In this document: piece after piece, positions 7,669 to 15,688 of the stretch | Numbering within the stretch: position 1 is the stretch's first letter | Layout of the letters: each line of letters opens with the position of its first letter | Assembly (NCBI GenBank): GCA_016708875.1 | Contig: JADJFA010000024.1 | Coordinates: 16,182 to 80,181, forward strand | From: Lewinellaceae bacterium | GTDB lineage: Bacteria > Bacteroidota > Bacteroidia > Chitinophagales > Saprospiraceae | Reading direction: 5' to 3' | Length of the DNA: 64,000 nt | Notes under the pieces: generated by a model | Database searches by the model: none | What the model was told of the DNA's origin: nothing | What the model saw: only the letters and a program-made list of their open reading frames with translations | Program-made: the position numbers and the translations under genes

Positions 7669-10600
7669 CTACTCCACGAGCACAAATCCCGCCCACAAAA
7701 AAGGATCTTTATATTTTGCTTTCATGGCTTTTTGAGCCGACCGGAAGGCATCCGGCACGGTCATTTTATCCGTCTTGCCCGCCATAGCTTCAGCGGCGGA
7801 GGGTATCCAATGGCTGTAAAAGCTGGTCATCAATTCCTGTGTCTGAAAATCAGGCACTTGCCAGAGCGACATGATCAGGTACTTGACGCCGGCAATTTTG
7901 AAGGCTCTTTGTAAGCCATATACACCTTCGTTGCCTTGAATATCGCCCAAACCCGTTTCACAGGCGGAGAGCACCACGAGCTCGGTATTGCTCAGGTTCA
8001 TCTTACTTATTTCGTAGGCAGTAAGGATGCCGTCCTCCATGCCAGGTTTGGCAGGCAAACCAGTTTTCCAGGCATGGTTTCCGCCCGCAAGGATGAGGCC
8101 CGAGCGGATCATGGGATGGTCTGATACCTTAAAAACAGGTTCTTCCGCATTATTGCTTGCCATTTGGCCCTTTTTGTTTTGCGGATCAGGGAAAAAGAAT
8201 CCATGCGTGGCAATATGCAGAATGCGGGGAGAAGGCGTATTGGTCCCGATCGCTTTAAAAGATTCCTCGGTGGCAGAATAGCCGCTTAGGATCGTGGGCT
8301 TTATGCCTGCTTCTGATAAAAGCACTTCAGTGGCATTTACTTCTACCGCTGTCCATTTTAAATAGTTCCAGGCGTCGCCCCTTAAACTGGAATGCATATT
8401 GGCAAAATTCATGCTGCCGCGGGTGGCCAATGGTTCATCGTGCAATGATGCATTGGCATTAGCAATTACTATACTATCCAATTCATATTGAATACCACCG
8501 TAAAGCAGGGCCGTGGAGGTAGTGGATTCCAAAGTAGCAGGCACCACCAGTTGGCGCGTACTGCCCAATGCAACAAGCCGGTAATGATCTGCTATGGTTT
8601 GATCGGCTGCTTGCGCAGTAATGGAAATCGTGCCTATATTGAGGCGATGCAAAAGACCGGAGGGCGAAAAGTAGATGGTTTTAATGCCATTAAGAGATTG
8701 TTCTATTGGCGACCAGATCAGGGAATACAACGATTGTTTATCAGTGCTGCGATACCTTGCATTTATCTGTTCGGATTTGCTTTTTGCTTGCTTTAATAGC
8801 AATGCATCCAGTTGCTTTTCTTCAAACAAGGGTATAAATCTGGGCCCCTTATCGTCCGGAAGCAGCACAAGCGCAGCATACATGATACTATCAGCGCCAG
8901 CCTTGGACTGATTAAGAGCTGGTGTATTTTGTATCCCCAATTTAAAGTGTACAAACTCAATAGCGGCTTCACCGGGTTTAAGTGATTTCTGAACTTCCCG
9001 CCAATTGACTTGTCGCACTGCTTCGCCAAAACCTGCTACACTGCGGGCGAGGTCTTTTTCCAGATCACGGGCTTTGCCTTCAAGTTCCGCAACCTTGGTT
9101 CGCTCAGCGATAGGCAGGGAATATTCTGTTGCGAGGCGGCGCTCGTAAGATTTAAGCAGGTTGAATTTATCGGAAGCGGTAGCATTGGTGATGGCCAGCC
9201 GTTTTATTTGACTGGAGGCCATCAGCAAGTACCCTTTATAAAAGAGGATATTGTCGTAGGAAATAGATGCCAGAGTAGCATTATTATTGGTATTCTTATG
9301 AGCAAGCGAAAGCATTTCAGCCTGGCCTTTCCCTGCGAATTGATTAAGATAGTTGTATAACTCTTGTTCCGACAAGTAGTTGGAAGCTTTGGCGATCAAT
9401 GTCCGGTGCAAGGCAGCGTGTTCGGCAAGCAAGGCTTCTGCCTTTTCATAATTACGGGTTGCGATGTAGAGCATTCCTAAATTATGCAGAATATAAGTAT
9501 AGTCTGAATGCTCTTTTCCAAGCACATGCTCATAGATGGCCTTTGATTCAAGATAAAGGGATTCCGCTTTTTTGTAATCACCCATTTCATGATACAAAGC
9601 TCCCAGATTAAATAGATTAAAGGCATAATCCGGGTGTTCTTTTCCCAATATTTTTTCTCTTAAAGCTAAGGCTTCCAGACAGATAGGCTCAGATTTTTCA
9701 TACTGGCCTGTTTCATAATACGAGTTCGCCAGATTCGCCAGGCACATAGCGTAATGAGGGGCTTCTTTGCCCAGCACTTTTTCGAAAATGGCGGCAGCTT
9801 CCAAATAAATAGATTCGACCTTCTCAAAACGACCCATTTCTGAATACAAACTCGCTAAATTTAAGAGGCCAATAGCATAATCAGGGTCCTCCTTGCCCAG
9901 TAGTTTTTCCCAAATATCATTGGCTTGTAGGGCAAAGGATTCTGCTTTTTCAAAATTTCCGATGGCAGCATATAAAATTGCAAGGCCATTGATACAATTG
10001 ACATAATAGGGATGTTCGGTATCGTTTAAACTGTCTTCAAAAATGCTTTTTGCTTCTAGTAAATGCTGTTCTGATGTTTCATAATTTCCTATTTGGATAT
10101 ACAAAAAGCCCAGATTTATAAGACTTCCACAGTAATGTGGATCAGTTTTACCAGATATTTTTTCTTGGATAGCCTTCGCAATGAGGTAATTGGATTCTGC
10201 TTTTTCATAATTACCCATATCCGCATACAAATTCCCTAAATTCCCCAAACAATATGCATAATCGAGGGTTTCTTTTCCAACCAGTTTTTCCAGGATTATT
10301 GAGCTTTCCAAAAAAGCGGTTCGGCTTTATCAAAATCGCCCATTTCCCAATAGATCAATGCCAGATTATTCAAGCTATTCGTATAATCGAGATGCGCTTT
10401 ACCATATACTTTTTCCCATATCGAAAGCGCCTCCAGCAGCCATTTTTCGGCTTCCGCATAATCGCCCTGAGATTTAACAATGGCGCTGTGTAAATGACAA
10501 CAAGCTCCATAAGATGCCGATTCTTGTCCCAGTTTTTCCAAAGCAATTTTTTCTGCAGCGGTGCAAACTTGAAAAGCCTGGTCCTGCGCTCCCTCTTCTG

Positions 10601-10718
10601 TCAATGTAGTGGAGACTGTTATCAAACTATCCACCGTTTTAATTGCCATTGAATCAATCGTTTGACCGGTCAACAAAAACGGTAAAAAAATCAGGAATAG
10701 TGAAATGGTTTTACACAT
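7669..10718 (-). CDS. Secreted TPR-CHAT protein (caspase-like), one frameshift
   Basis: Two frames join at an A6 run (10310-10315): the upstream piece (ATG 10718, signal peptide MCKTISLFLIFLPFLLTG) ends ...DKAEPLFWKAQ, and the other frame continues ...LESSIILEKLVGKETLDYAY. Adding one base gives 1,016 residues. About ten TPR units (NLGNLYADMGNYEKAES type) cover residues about 60-450. The C-terminal CHAT domain has the expected His in HIATHGFFF and Cys in VVLSACETGLG (about residues 703 and 784 of the downstream piece). CHAT is a caspase-related cysteine protease family; some members are active, others are scaffolds. The signal peptide puts it in the periplasm or outside. It follows the sigma factor and TPR membrane gene. 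The break is probably a base-call error. Confidence 0.8.
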
Positions 10719-10770
10719 GGCAAAATCGAGTTGGTGAATTTATCAATACACAAATTTTGGAATTGACCAT

Positions 10771-11616
10771 TCATCGTAATACCAGAATGGCCTTTTTGCT
10801 CTGTTCCAGATATGGGTGGTTTGGGCTTGCTGCAATTTCCCGAAATACCTTTAATGCCTTTGCCTTGTCGCCCATGAGCAGCAGACTTAGCCCCTGGTTC
10901 CATTGTAGGGCTGGTTCCCAGCTAATTGGTTTTACTTTTATCTTTTCAATATACGCCAGTGCTTCAGCCCCTTCTCCCATTTCCATCAGACAATATCCTT
11001 TTAAAAGAAAAAGGGTGTCATTTTCAGGCATTTTTCTTTCCAAACGCTGCAACTGGACGTAGGCTGTACTGAAATCGCGGACGCGTAGCAATTGATCTGC
11101 CTTTCCAAAAGACTCAGATAATTGAAGATCAACAATCGGATACTCCGTGTACCACACCTGATCAAGCAGCGCTTTCCATGCTTTATCCTCTTTATTTTCT
11201 CCCCGTACGCTGGGAGAAGGAAAACGCGGTGAAGGCAAACCTACTGGCGCCTGGTTCTGAGCGATGGGGGCGTTTTCCTTTTTTTCTTCCTGTTCTTTAG
11301 CAGGTGTTTGGGGGGAAATATTGGGCGGGTTGTCGGTCGCAATGGGCTGTTGAATGCCTGGTTCTTGAAGACTTGGGGTTTTAACGCGCTGGTTTTCTCT
11401 AAAAATCAAAAATGCCACGCCAGCGATTACCACGAGCGTAGCGGTCAATATTAACCGTCTCCAAAACCTTCGTCGGAGCAAAACCTGACGTTCGGCGGCT
11501 ACTTCTGCCACCTTTTTTTCGAGTCGCAACCCGGCCAGCCCTTCCGCGACTTGCTTGGCGGCTTCTCGCTCGCGCTCGTCCGCACCCTCGCTCAGGTATT
11601 GTTTGAAGTCTTCCAT
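10771..11616 (-). CDS. Membrane-anchored TPR-like protein, possible anti-sigma partner
   Basis: 281 residues. The first 50 are charged and helical (DEREREAAKQVAEGLAGLRLEKKVAEVAAERQ), followed by RRRFWRR and one membrane segment at about 55-72. A proline- and glutamine-rich linker (about 80-140) leads to a C-terminal periplasmic domain with TPR-like helices (AYVQLQRLERKMPENDTLFLLKGYCLMEMGEGAEALAYI). The start overlaps the sigma-factor gene by 25 bases, so translation is probably coupled. This position and topology are what one expects of an anti-sigma factor or sigma-controlling membrane sensor, but no known anti-sigma domain is visible. The TPR region could contact the TPR-CHAT protein encoded next. 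Confidence 0.6.
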   Translation of the reverse strand: MEDFKQYLSEGADEREREAAKQVAEGLAGLRLEKKVAEVAAERQVLLRRRFWRRLILTATLVVIAGVAFLIFRENQRVKTPSLQEPGIQQPIATDNPPNISPQTPAKEQEEKKENAPIAQNQAPVGLPSPRFPSPSVRGENKEDKAWKALLDQVWYTEYPIVDLQLSESFGKADQLLRVRDFSTAYVQLQRLERKMPENDTLFLLKGYCLMEMGEGAEALAYIEKIKVKPISWEPALQWNQGLSLLLMGDKAKALKVFREIAASPNHPYLEQSKKAILVLR

Positions 11617-12200
11617 TGTTGAGCCAGTTGTATGAGTTTTTTCATGCAGTCGCTTCGTTTCATTTTTAATGAATCCGTGGTCGAATATTTGGTCAATTTT
11701 TGTTGCACCACCTCTTCGTCGCTGTAGCCGTCTATGTGTTGCAGCCGTATGATCTGCTCACAAGGTTGTCCGAGATGGCCCAATAGAAGGCGCACGAGTT
11801 CAGTGGCTTCGATGCGTTTGCTATCCGTTTCTATACCTGAGTCGGCCAAATGGTGTTGATTTTCAAGGGTCTCGGTGGTGTTTTTTTGCGTGCGGGTAGC
11901 CATAAGTGCCACCCGTCGCGCGACTTCGATGAGGTAGGTCGAAGGGGCGTGGTTTTGGAACTGATAACTTCCGTCCTCAATTTTTTGCAAGAAAATCAAG
12001 GTGCTTTGGTTAAGAATATCGTCGGCCAGTTCGGCTGGTAGCCTGTATTGGCCCACGAATTTCCGTACTGAGTTTATTGCCTTCGTCTGCACACAAAGAA
12101 TGGCCGAATTGTCCAAACGGCGAAGCCCTTCGAACAGCCGTTCGTTGGTATCATAAAGTTTGCAGAGGTTGGGAGAAGAAAACCACGCCGTGATGCCCAT
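11592..12200 (-). CDS. ECF-like sigma-70 family RNA polymerase sigma factor
   Basis: About 202 residues. Residues about 45-110 (AINSVRKFVGQYRLPAELADDILNQSTLIFLQKI...STYLIEVARRVALMATR) fit sigma region 2. Residues about 135-195 (LLGHLGQPCEQIIRLQHIDGYSDEEVVQQ...TDSLKMKRSDCMKKLIQL) fit region 4 with its helix-turn-helix. This C-terminal pattern is common in Bacteroidota sigma genes that sit beside TPR/CHAT genes. The ATG at 12200 gives a rather long N-terminus; a later start is possible. It heads the minus-strand run sigma, TPR membrane protein, TPR-CHAT. A CTTACC motif lies 40 bases upstream, compatible with autoregulation (inference). Confidence 0.75.
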   Translation of the reverse strand: MGITAWFSSPNLCKLYDTNERLFEGLRRLDNSAILCVQTKAINSVRKFVGQYRLPAELADDILNQSTLIFLQKIEDGSYQFQNHAPSTYLIEVARRVALMATRTQKNTTETLENQHHLADSGIETDSKRIEATELVRLLLGHLGQPCEQIIRLQHIDGYSDEEVVQQKLTKYSTTDSLKMKRSDCMKKLIQLAQQWKTSNNT

Positions 12201-12239
12201 AGGGTGCCTTCGAATCTTTATTGCAGGATGTCGGGTAAA

Positions 12240-12264
12240 GGTAAGCGGGTGGCGATATTTTTTT
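12240..12264 (-). promoter_or_regulatory. Candidate promoter motif, copy 4 (A-run + CTTACC)
   Basis: On the minus strand A7 (12258-12264), 12 bases, then CTTACC (12240-12245), 40 bases upstream of the sigma-factor ATG. Spacing is identical to copy 2. Confidence 0.4.
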
Positions 12265-12468
12265 GAAAGGATTGCCTTAGGATGATTCTCCCCGTAAAAA
12301 CACCTGATTATTCAAACCCCGTATTTCTACGCTTACCTGGGCAAGGCTACTCCCTGACCTTTGCTGTACCAATTTCCTGTAATTGATACGCAGATTTGGT
12401 TGACACCTGTATTTCCCCATATTCTGTCCAGTTTTTCCAGAAGAGATCAAATTTTAGCAATTTAAGCC

Positions 12469-12496
12469 GCCCTTGCCGATGCACATCAGCAAGGGC
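12469..12496 (+). terminator. Terminator-like hairpin before mntR
   Basis: GCCCTTGC and GCAAGGGC form an 8-bp stem with a 12-base loop, followed by AATTTTATTTT. No plus-strand gene lies upstream in the gap, so it may end a small RNA or read-through from the divergent region. Confidence 0.4.
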
Positions 12497-12514
12497 AATT
12501 TTATTTTAAAAATA

Positions 12515-12549
12515 TTTTTAGCCTTGACTAAAAATAAAATATACCTTTG
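12515..12549 (+). promoter_or_regulatory. DtxR/MntR-type operator overlapping a TAnnTTTG promoter
   Basis: TTTTTAGCCTTGACTAAAAA (12515-12534) is a palindrome with perfect 7-bp arms, of the TTAG...CTAA type bound by DtxR/MntR regulators. Seven bases on is TACCTTTG (12542-12549), the Bacteroidota -7 box. The palindrome would cover the -33 region, so binding should block transcription of mntR-mntH. Confidence 0.7.
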
Positions 12550-12566
12550 CTGAAATTTTAAGTGTA

Positions 12567-12638
12567 GAACACGGATCAGACACGGATTTTATGCTTATCT
12601 GATCTTTAATCCGTGTCTGATCCGTGTCATCTGTGTTC
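12567..12638. repeat. ACACGGATG-family hairpin, copy 2
   Basis: The left arm (12567-12588) pairs with the start of the right arm (12608-12627) over 20 bases. The right arm carries one extra word. It lies in the leader of the mntR transcript, between promoter and start codon. Confidence 0.8.
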
Positions 12639-12686
12639 CATTATGCTAAAGTCAAATCCCCAAATAAAGACATCAACCATTCCATT

Positions 12687-13355
12687 ATGAGCGCGATCCT
12701 CCCTACTTCCGCAGAGGAAAACTACCTCAAGGCTATCTTTAAAATCGCCGAAAAAGAACCCGGCCCCGTGCTTACCAATGCACTGGCTGCCGAAATGGGC
12801 ACTTCGGCAGCTTCCGCCACCGACATGCTCAAACGGCTGAGTGACAAACAGTTGGTCGCTTACGAAAAGTATCGCGGGGTCACGCTTTCCGAGGCAGGCA
12901 GCCGCCTTGCCACTTCGCTCATTCGCAAGCACAGGCTCTGGGAAGTCTTCCTGGTGGACAAACTCGGCTTCGCCTGGGACGAGGTACATGAATTCGCCGA
13001 ACAACTCGAACACATACAAGGCGAAAACCTCACCGAACGGCTCGACGATTTTCTCGGCCACCCACGTTTCGACCCACATGGCGACCCAATTCCCGATGCA
13101 AAAGGCAGGTGGCAACACCGCACCCAAACGCGGCTACTTACGCTTAGCCCCGGTCAGCGTGGTATCGTGACTGGCGTAGACGATCATTCCCCCACTTTCC
13201 TTCAATACCTCGCCGAAATGGGGTTAAGCCTCGGCGCCGAGCTCGAGGTGCTGGAGCGCACCGCCTACGACCAATCCGCCAAAGTTCGCATCGGCGAGCG
13301 CGAAGCGGTATTGAGCGAGAAGGTGGGGCAAAACCTGTTTGTAAGAATAATCTGA
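12687..13355 (+). CDS. mntR: DtxR/MntR-family metal-dependent repressor
   Basis: 222 residues from ATG 12687. A longer frame from 12624 starts inside the hairpin arm and is unlikely. Residues about 6-65 (SAEENYLKAIFKIAEKE...LAAEMGTSAASATDMLKRLSDKQLVAYEKYRGVTLSEAG) are the winged helix. Residues about 70-140 (RKHRLWEVFLVDKLGFAWDEVHEFAEQLEHI) are the dimerisation and metal-binding domain with the usual His/Glu ligands. The C-terminal part (LSPGQRGIVTGVDDHSP...) is a FeoA/SH3-like domain. These regulators bind DNA when loaded with Mn2+ or Fe2+. The gene is 36 bases before the Nramp transporter and follows its own palindromic operator, which strongly suggests metal-responsive autoregulation. Mn versus Fe cannot be decided from sequence. 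Confidence 0.85.
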   Translation: MSAILPTSAEENYLKAIFKIAEKEPGPVLTNALAAEMGTSAASATDMLKRLSDKQLVAYEKYRGVTLSEAGSRLATSLIRKHRLWEVFLVDKLGFAWDEVHEFAEQLEHIQGENLTERLDDFLGHPRFDPHGDPIPDAKGRWQHRTQTRLLTLSPGQRGIVTGVDDHSPTFLQYLAEMGLSLGAELEVLERTAYDQSAKVRIGEREAVLSEKVGQNLFVRII

Positions 13356-13391
13356 TGCCCCCATCCAATTCATTGATAATCAGCGGATGCC

Positions 13392-15302
13392 ATGAAAAAA
13401 AAACAAACAAATTCCACCAATCCCAATAACCTGCGGCAAAGCGCACAATCACTTTCCGAAGTACACAGCACCGTCGAAACCAATGTAAAAGGCAATTTTT
13501 TCAAACGCCTTTTTGCCTTTATGGGCCCGGCATATTTGGTGAGCGTGGGCTATATGGATCCCGGCAACTGGGCCACCGACCTCGCTGGGGGAAGCCGATT
13601 TGGATACTCCCTTTTGTGGGTGCTGCTCATGTCGAACCTCATCGCGCTGCTTTTGCAAAGCATGTGCGCCCGGCTGGGTGTGGTGGCGCAACGCGACCTT
13701 GCCCAGGCGAGCCGCGAACTTTACCACCCAGCCGCCAACATTTTTAATTACATCCTGGCAGAGATTGCCATCGCGGCCACCGATTTGGCTGAAGTAGTGG
13801 GTATGGCCATTGGCTTGCAACTGCTTTTTGGTCTGCCACTTACCTGGGGCATTACCATCAGCGTACTCGATGCATTTTTACTGTTGTTCCTGATGCAGTT
13901 GGGCATCCGAAAACTGGAAGCATTTATTCTCGGTTTGGTACTGGTTATTGGAGGTGCATTTGCTGTTCAAATGTTCCTGGCAAAACCTGAATTAACCGGT
14001 ATTGTCGGCGGCTTTGTACCCAGCATTCCCAATTCAGAGGCGCTTTTCATCGCCATCGGGATCATCGGCGCCACCGTGATGCCACACAATTTGTACCTCC
14101 ATTCCGCCCTCGTGCAATCGCGAAAAGTTACCCGCACATTTGAAGGGATAAAGCGAGCCATCAAGTACAATATCATTGATTCAGCCATTGCCCTCAATCT
14201 CGCGTTGTTTGTCAATGCGGCCATTCTGATCCTTGCCGCAGCGGTTTTTTATAAAAATGGCTACAATGGCGTATCGGAGATACAGGATGCACACCGATTG
14301 CTGGAGCCGCTTTTGGGCAAAAGTTATGCCCCCGTTTTGTTCGCCATAGCGCTCATTGCAGCGGGACAAAGCAGTACCGTAACGGGTACTTTGGCAGGCC
14401 AAATCGTGATGGAAGGGTACCTGGATTTGCGCATTGCACCTTGGTTGCGACGGATCATCACACGTTTATTGGCAGTAGTCCCGGCTTTATTGGTGGTCAA
14501 TCTAATGGGCGAACACGCCACGGGCGACATGCTGATTATGAGCCAGGTTATCCTGAGTATGCAATTGGGATTTGCCGTCATTCCCTTACTTCATTATGTC
14601 AGCGATAAGCGGAGAATGGGGCTGTTCGCCATCGGTTTTTGGGCAAAATTGGGCGGATGGTCGAGTGCGGCCATTATCGTGGCCCTGAACGTATGGCTCG
14701 TTGGTGCTACCGTGTTGGAATGGGCGGCAGACGGGCACTGGGCGGTGCAGTTTATCGCCATCCCAGGACTGCTTTTTTCAATGGGTATGTTGGTTTACAT
14801 CACACTCAAACCGCTAATCGCCAAACATTTACCACCTAAAAAAACTTCCTTGCCTCATGGCGCCTATAAAGGTATTGATCCGCTAAGAGCACCGGATTAT
14901 CAACAAATTGCCATTGCGCTTGATTTTTCAGGCGCGGATCAAAAAACCGTGGAACACGCGCTGCACATCGGTGGAAAATCGGCCAATTACTTCCTGTTCC
15001 ACGCGGTAGAGACCGCAGGCGCCTGGGTAATGGGCAGCGAGATCCAGGATTTGGAAACCAGTTCGGATGTTCAAAATCTGGAAGAATGCGCGTCCAAAAT
15101 TCGCGAATTAGGCTACTCTTGTGAAGCATTTATCGGCTATGGTTCGGCCAAAAAAGCCATTCCGCTGTTGGTAAAAGAAAAAGGCGCCGACCTGCTGGTA
15201 ATGGGTTCGCACGGCCACAAAGCATTTAAAGATTTGATATTCGGCACCACGGTGGGAGCCGTGCGGCACGCGGTGGATATTCCGGTGCTGATAGTTAGGT
15301 AA
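13392..15302 (+). CDS. mntH: Nramp Mn/Fe transporter fused to a universal stress domain
   Basis: 636 residues. The first about 480 are an Nramp/MntH symporter with the metal-site motif DPGN (residues 56-59) in the first helix and MPH (about 230-232) in the sixth, and about eleven membrane segments. The family imports Mn2+ or Fe2+ with protons. Residues about 500-636 are an added cytoplasmic UspA-like domain, ending in GSHGHKAFKDLIFGTTVGAVRHA, which contains the ATP-binding G-x2-G-x9-G pattern. Such a fusion could couple transport to nucleotide state (inference). It is the second gene of the mntR-mntH unit. Confidence 0.9.
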   Translation: MKKKQTNSTNPNNLRQSAQSLSEVHSTVETNVKGNFFKRLFAFMGPAYLVSVGYMDPGNWATDLAGGSRFGYSLLWVLLMSNLIALLLQSMCARLGVVAQRDLAQASRELYHPAANIFNYILAEIAIAATDLAEVVGMAIGLQLLFGLPLTWGITISVLDAFLLLFLMQLGIRKLEAFILGLVLVIGGAFAVQMFLAKPELTGIVGGFVPSIPNSEALFIAIGIIGATVMPHNLYLHSALVQSRKVTRTFEGIKRAIKYNIIDSAIALNLALFVNAAILILAAAVFYKNGYNGVSEIQDAHRLLEPLLGKSYAPVLFAIALIAAGQSSTVTGTLAGQIVMEGYLDLRIAPWLRRIITRLLAVVPALLVVNLMGEHATGDMLIMSQVILSMQLGFAVIPLLHYVSDKRRMGLFAIGFWAKLGGWSSAAIIVALNVWLVGATVLEWAADGHWAVQFIAIPGLLFSMGMLVYITLKPLIAKHLPPKKTSLPHGAYKGIDPLRAPDYQQIAIALDFSGADQKTVEHALHIGGKSANYFLFHAVETAGAWVMGSEIQDLETSSDVQNLEECASKIRELGYSCEAFIGYGSAKKAIPLLVKEKGADLLVMGSHGHKAFKDLIFGTTVGAVRHAVDIPVLIVR

Positions 15303-15303
15303 A

Positions 15304-15364
15304 TGTACCCCAAAGGAACGCTGTTCCTGGATTTACGCCGCCCCGGAACGGCGTTCCGGGGTAC
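15304..15364. repeat. GGAACGCTGTTCC-type hairpin
   Basis: TGTACCCC and GGAACGC near the left end pair with GCGTTCC and GGGTACA at the right end. The GGAACGCTGTTCC core recurs at 31900-31918. Confidence 0.65.
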
Positions 15365-15396
15365 AAAAAAGCCCTGCCGGGGGGAATCGGCAGGGC
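15364..15396 (-). terminator. Minus-strand terminator between mntH and the acyltransferase
   Basis: On the minus strand GCCCTGCCG and CGGCAGGGC (one long stem, C-rich loop) are followed by TTTTTT. It may end the acyltransferase transcript or a small RNA from 15560. On the plus strand there is no T-run, so it is a weak terminator for mntH. Confidence 0.65.
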
Positions 15397-15576
15397 ATGA
15401 GATCAAATGGTTAGGGTATGGTCAGTTAGGGTATTCACTTGCAGCGGGGGCCTCCTACCTCTCTTGTTCAGGGATTACACAGGGTGCGTTTCCACCCGGG
15501 TTTTAGGTGTTTTCGAGGGTGGATGCCTTGGAATGGAAAGGCGTGAACAGGGTAGGGCGATTTTTTTTGAAAAAAT

Positions 15577-15670
15577 GTAATGGCACACGGATAGAACGGA
15601 TTTAATAGATTTTCACGGATTTTTAGATCTGTGAAAATCTATTAAATCCGTTCTATCCGTGTGCCATTAC
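15577..15670. repeat. 40-bp perfect inverted repeat (ACACGGAT family)
   Basis: 15577-15616 and 15631-15670 are exact reverse complements, with a 14-base loop. The arms contain CACACGGAT, GAACGGATTTAAT and GATTTTCAC, variants of the same family as the hairpins at 555 and 59122. It ends 19 bases from the acyltransferase stop. Confidence 0.95.
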
Positions 15671-15688
15671 ATACGTGCTCCTCGATAT

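Larger units (their letters stand above)
12201..12686. other. Divergent regulatory region, no gene
   Basis: This 486-base gap separates the minus-strand sigma gene from the plus-strand mntR-like gene. It holds the sigma-gene promoter candidate (12240-12264), a terminator-like hairpin (12469-12496), a DtxR-type palindrome with a TACCTTTG box (12515-12549) and an ACACGGATG-family hairpin (12567-12638). The part 12270-12460 shows no convincing ORF. Confidence 0.6.
15303..15688. other. Intergenic region with hairpins, possible small RNA
   Basis: This gap of 386 bases lies between the convergent mntH and acyltransferase genes. It holds a GGAACGC-type hairpin (15304-15364), a strong minus-strand terminator (15364-15396), a 40-bp perfect inverted repeat (15577-15670), and between them about 180 bases without an ORF. 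In those, GTTAGGGTAT occurs twice (near 15410 and 15427). Confidence 0.5.

Noticed and set aside
10310..10315. Programmed frameshift in the CHAT gene
   Set aside because: The A6/T6 run could look slippery, but eight other one-base indels in unrelated genes of the window make a common technical cause more likely.
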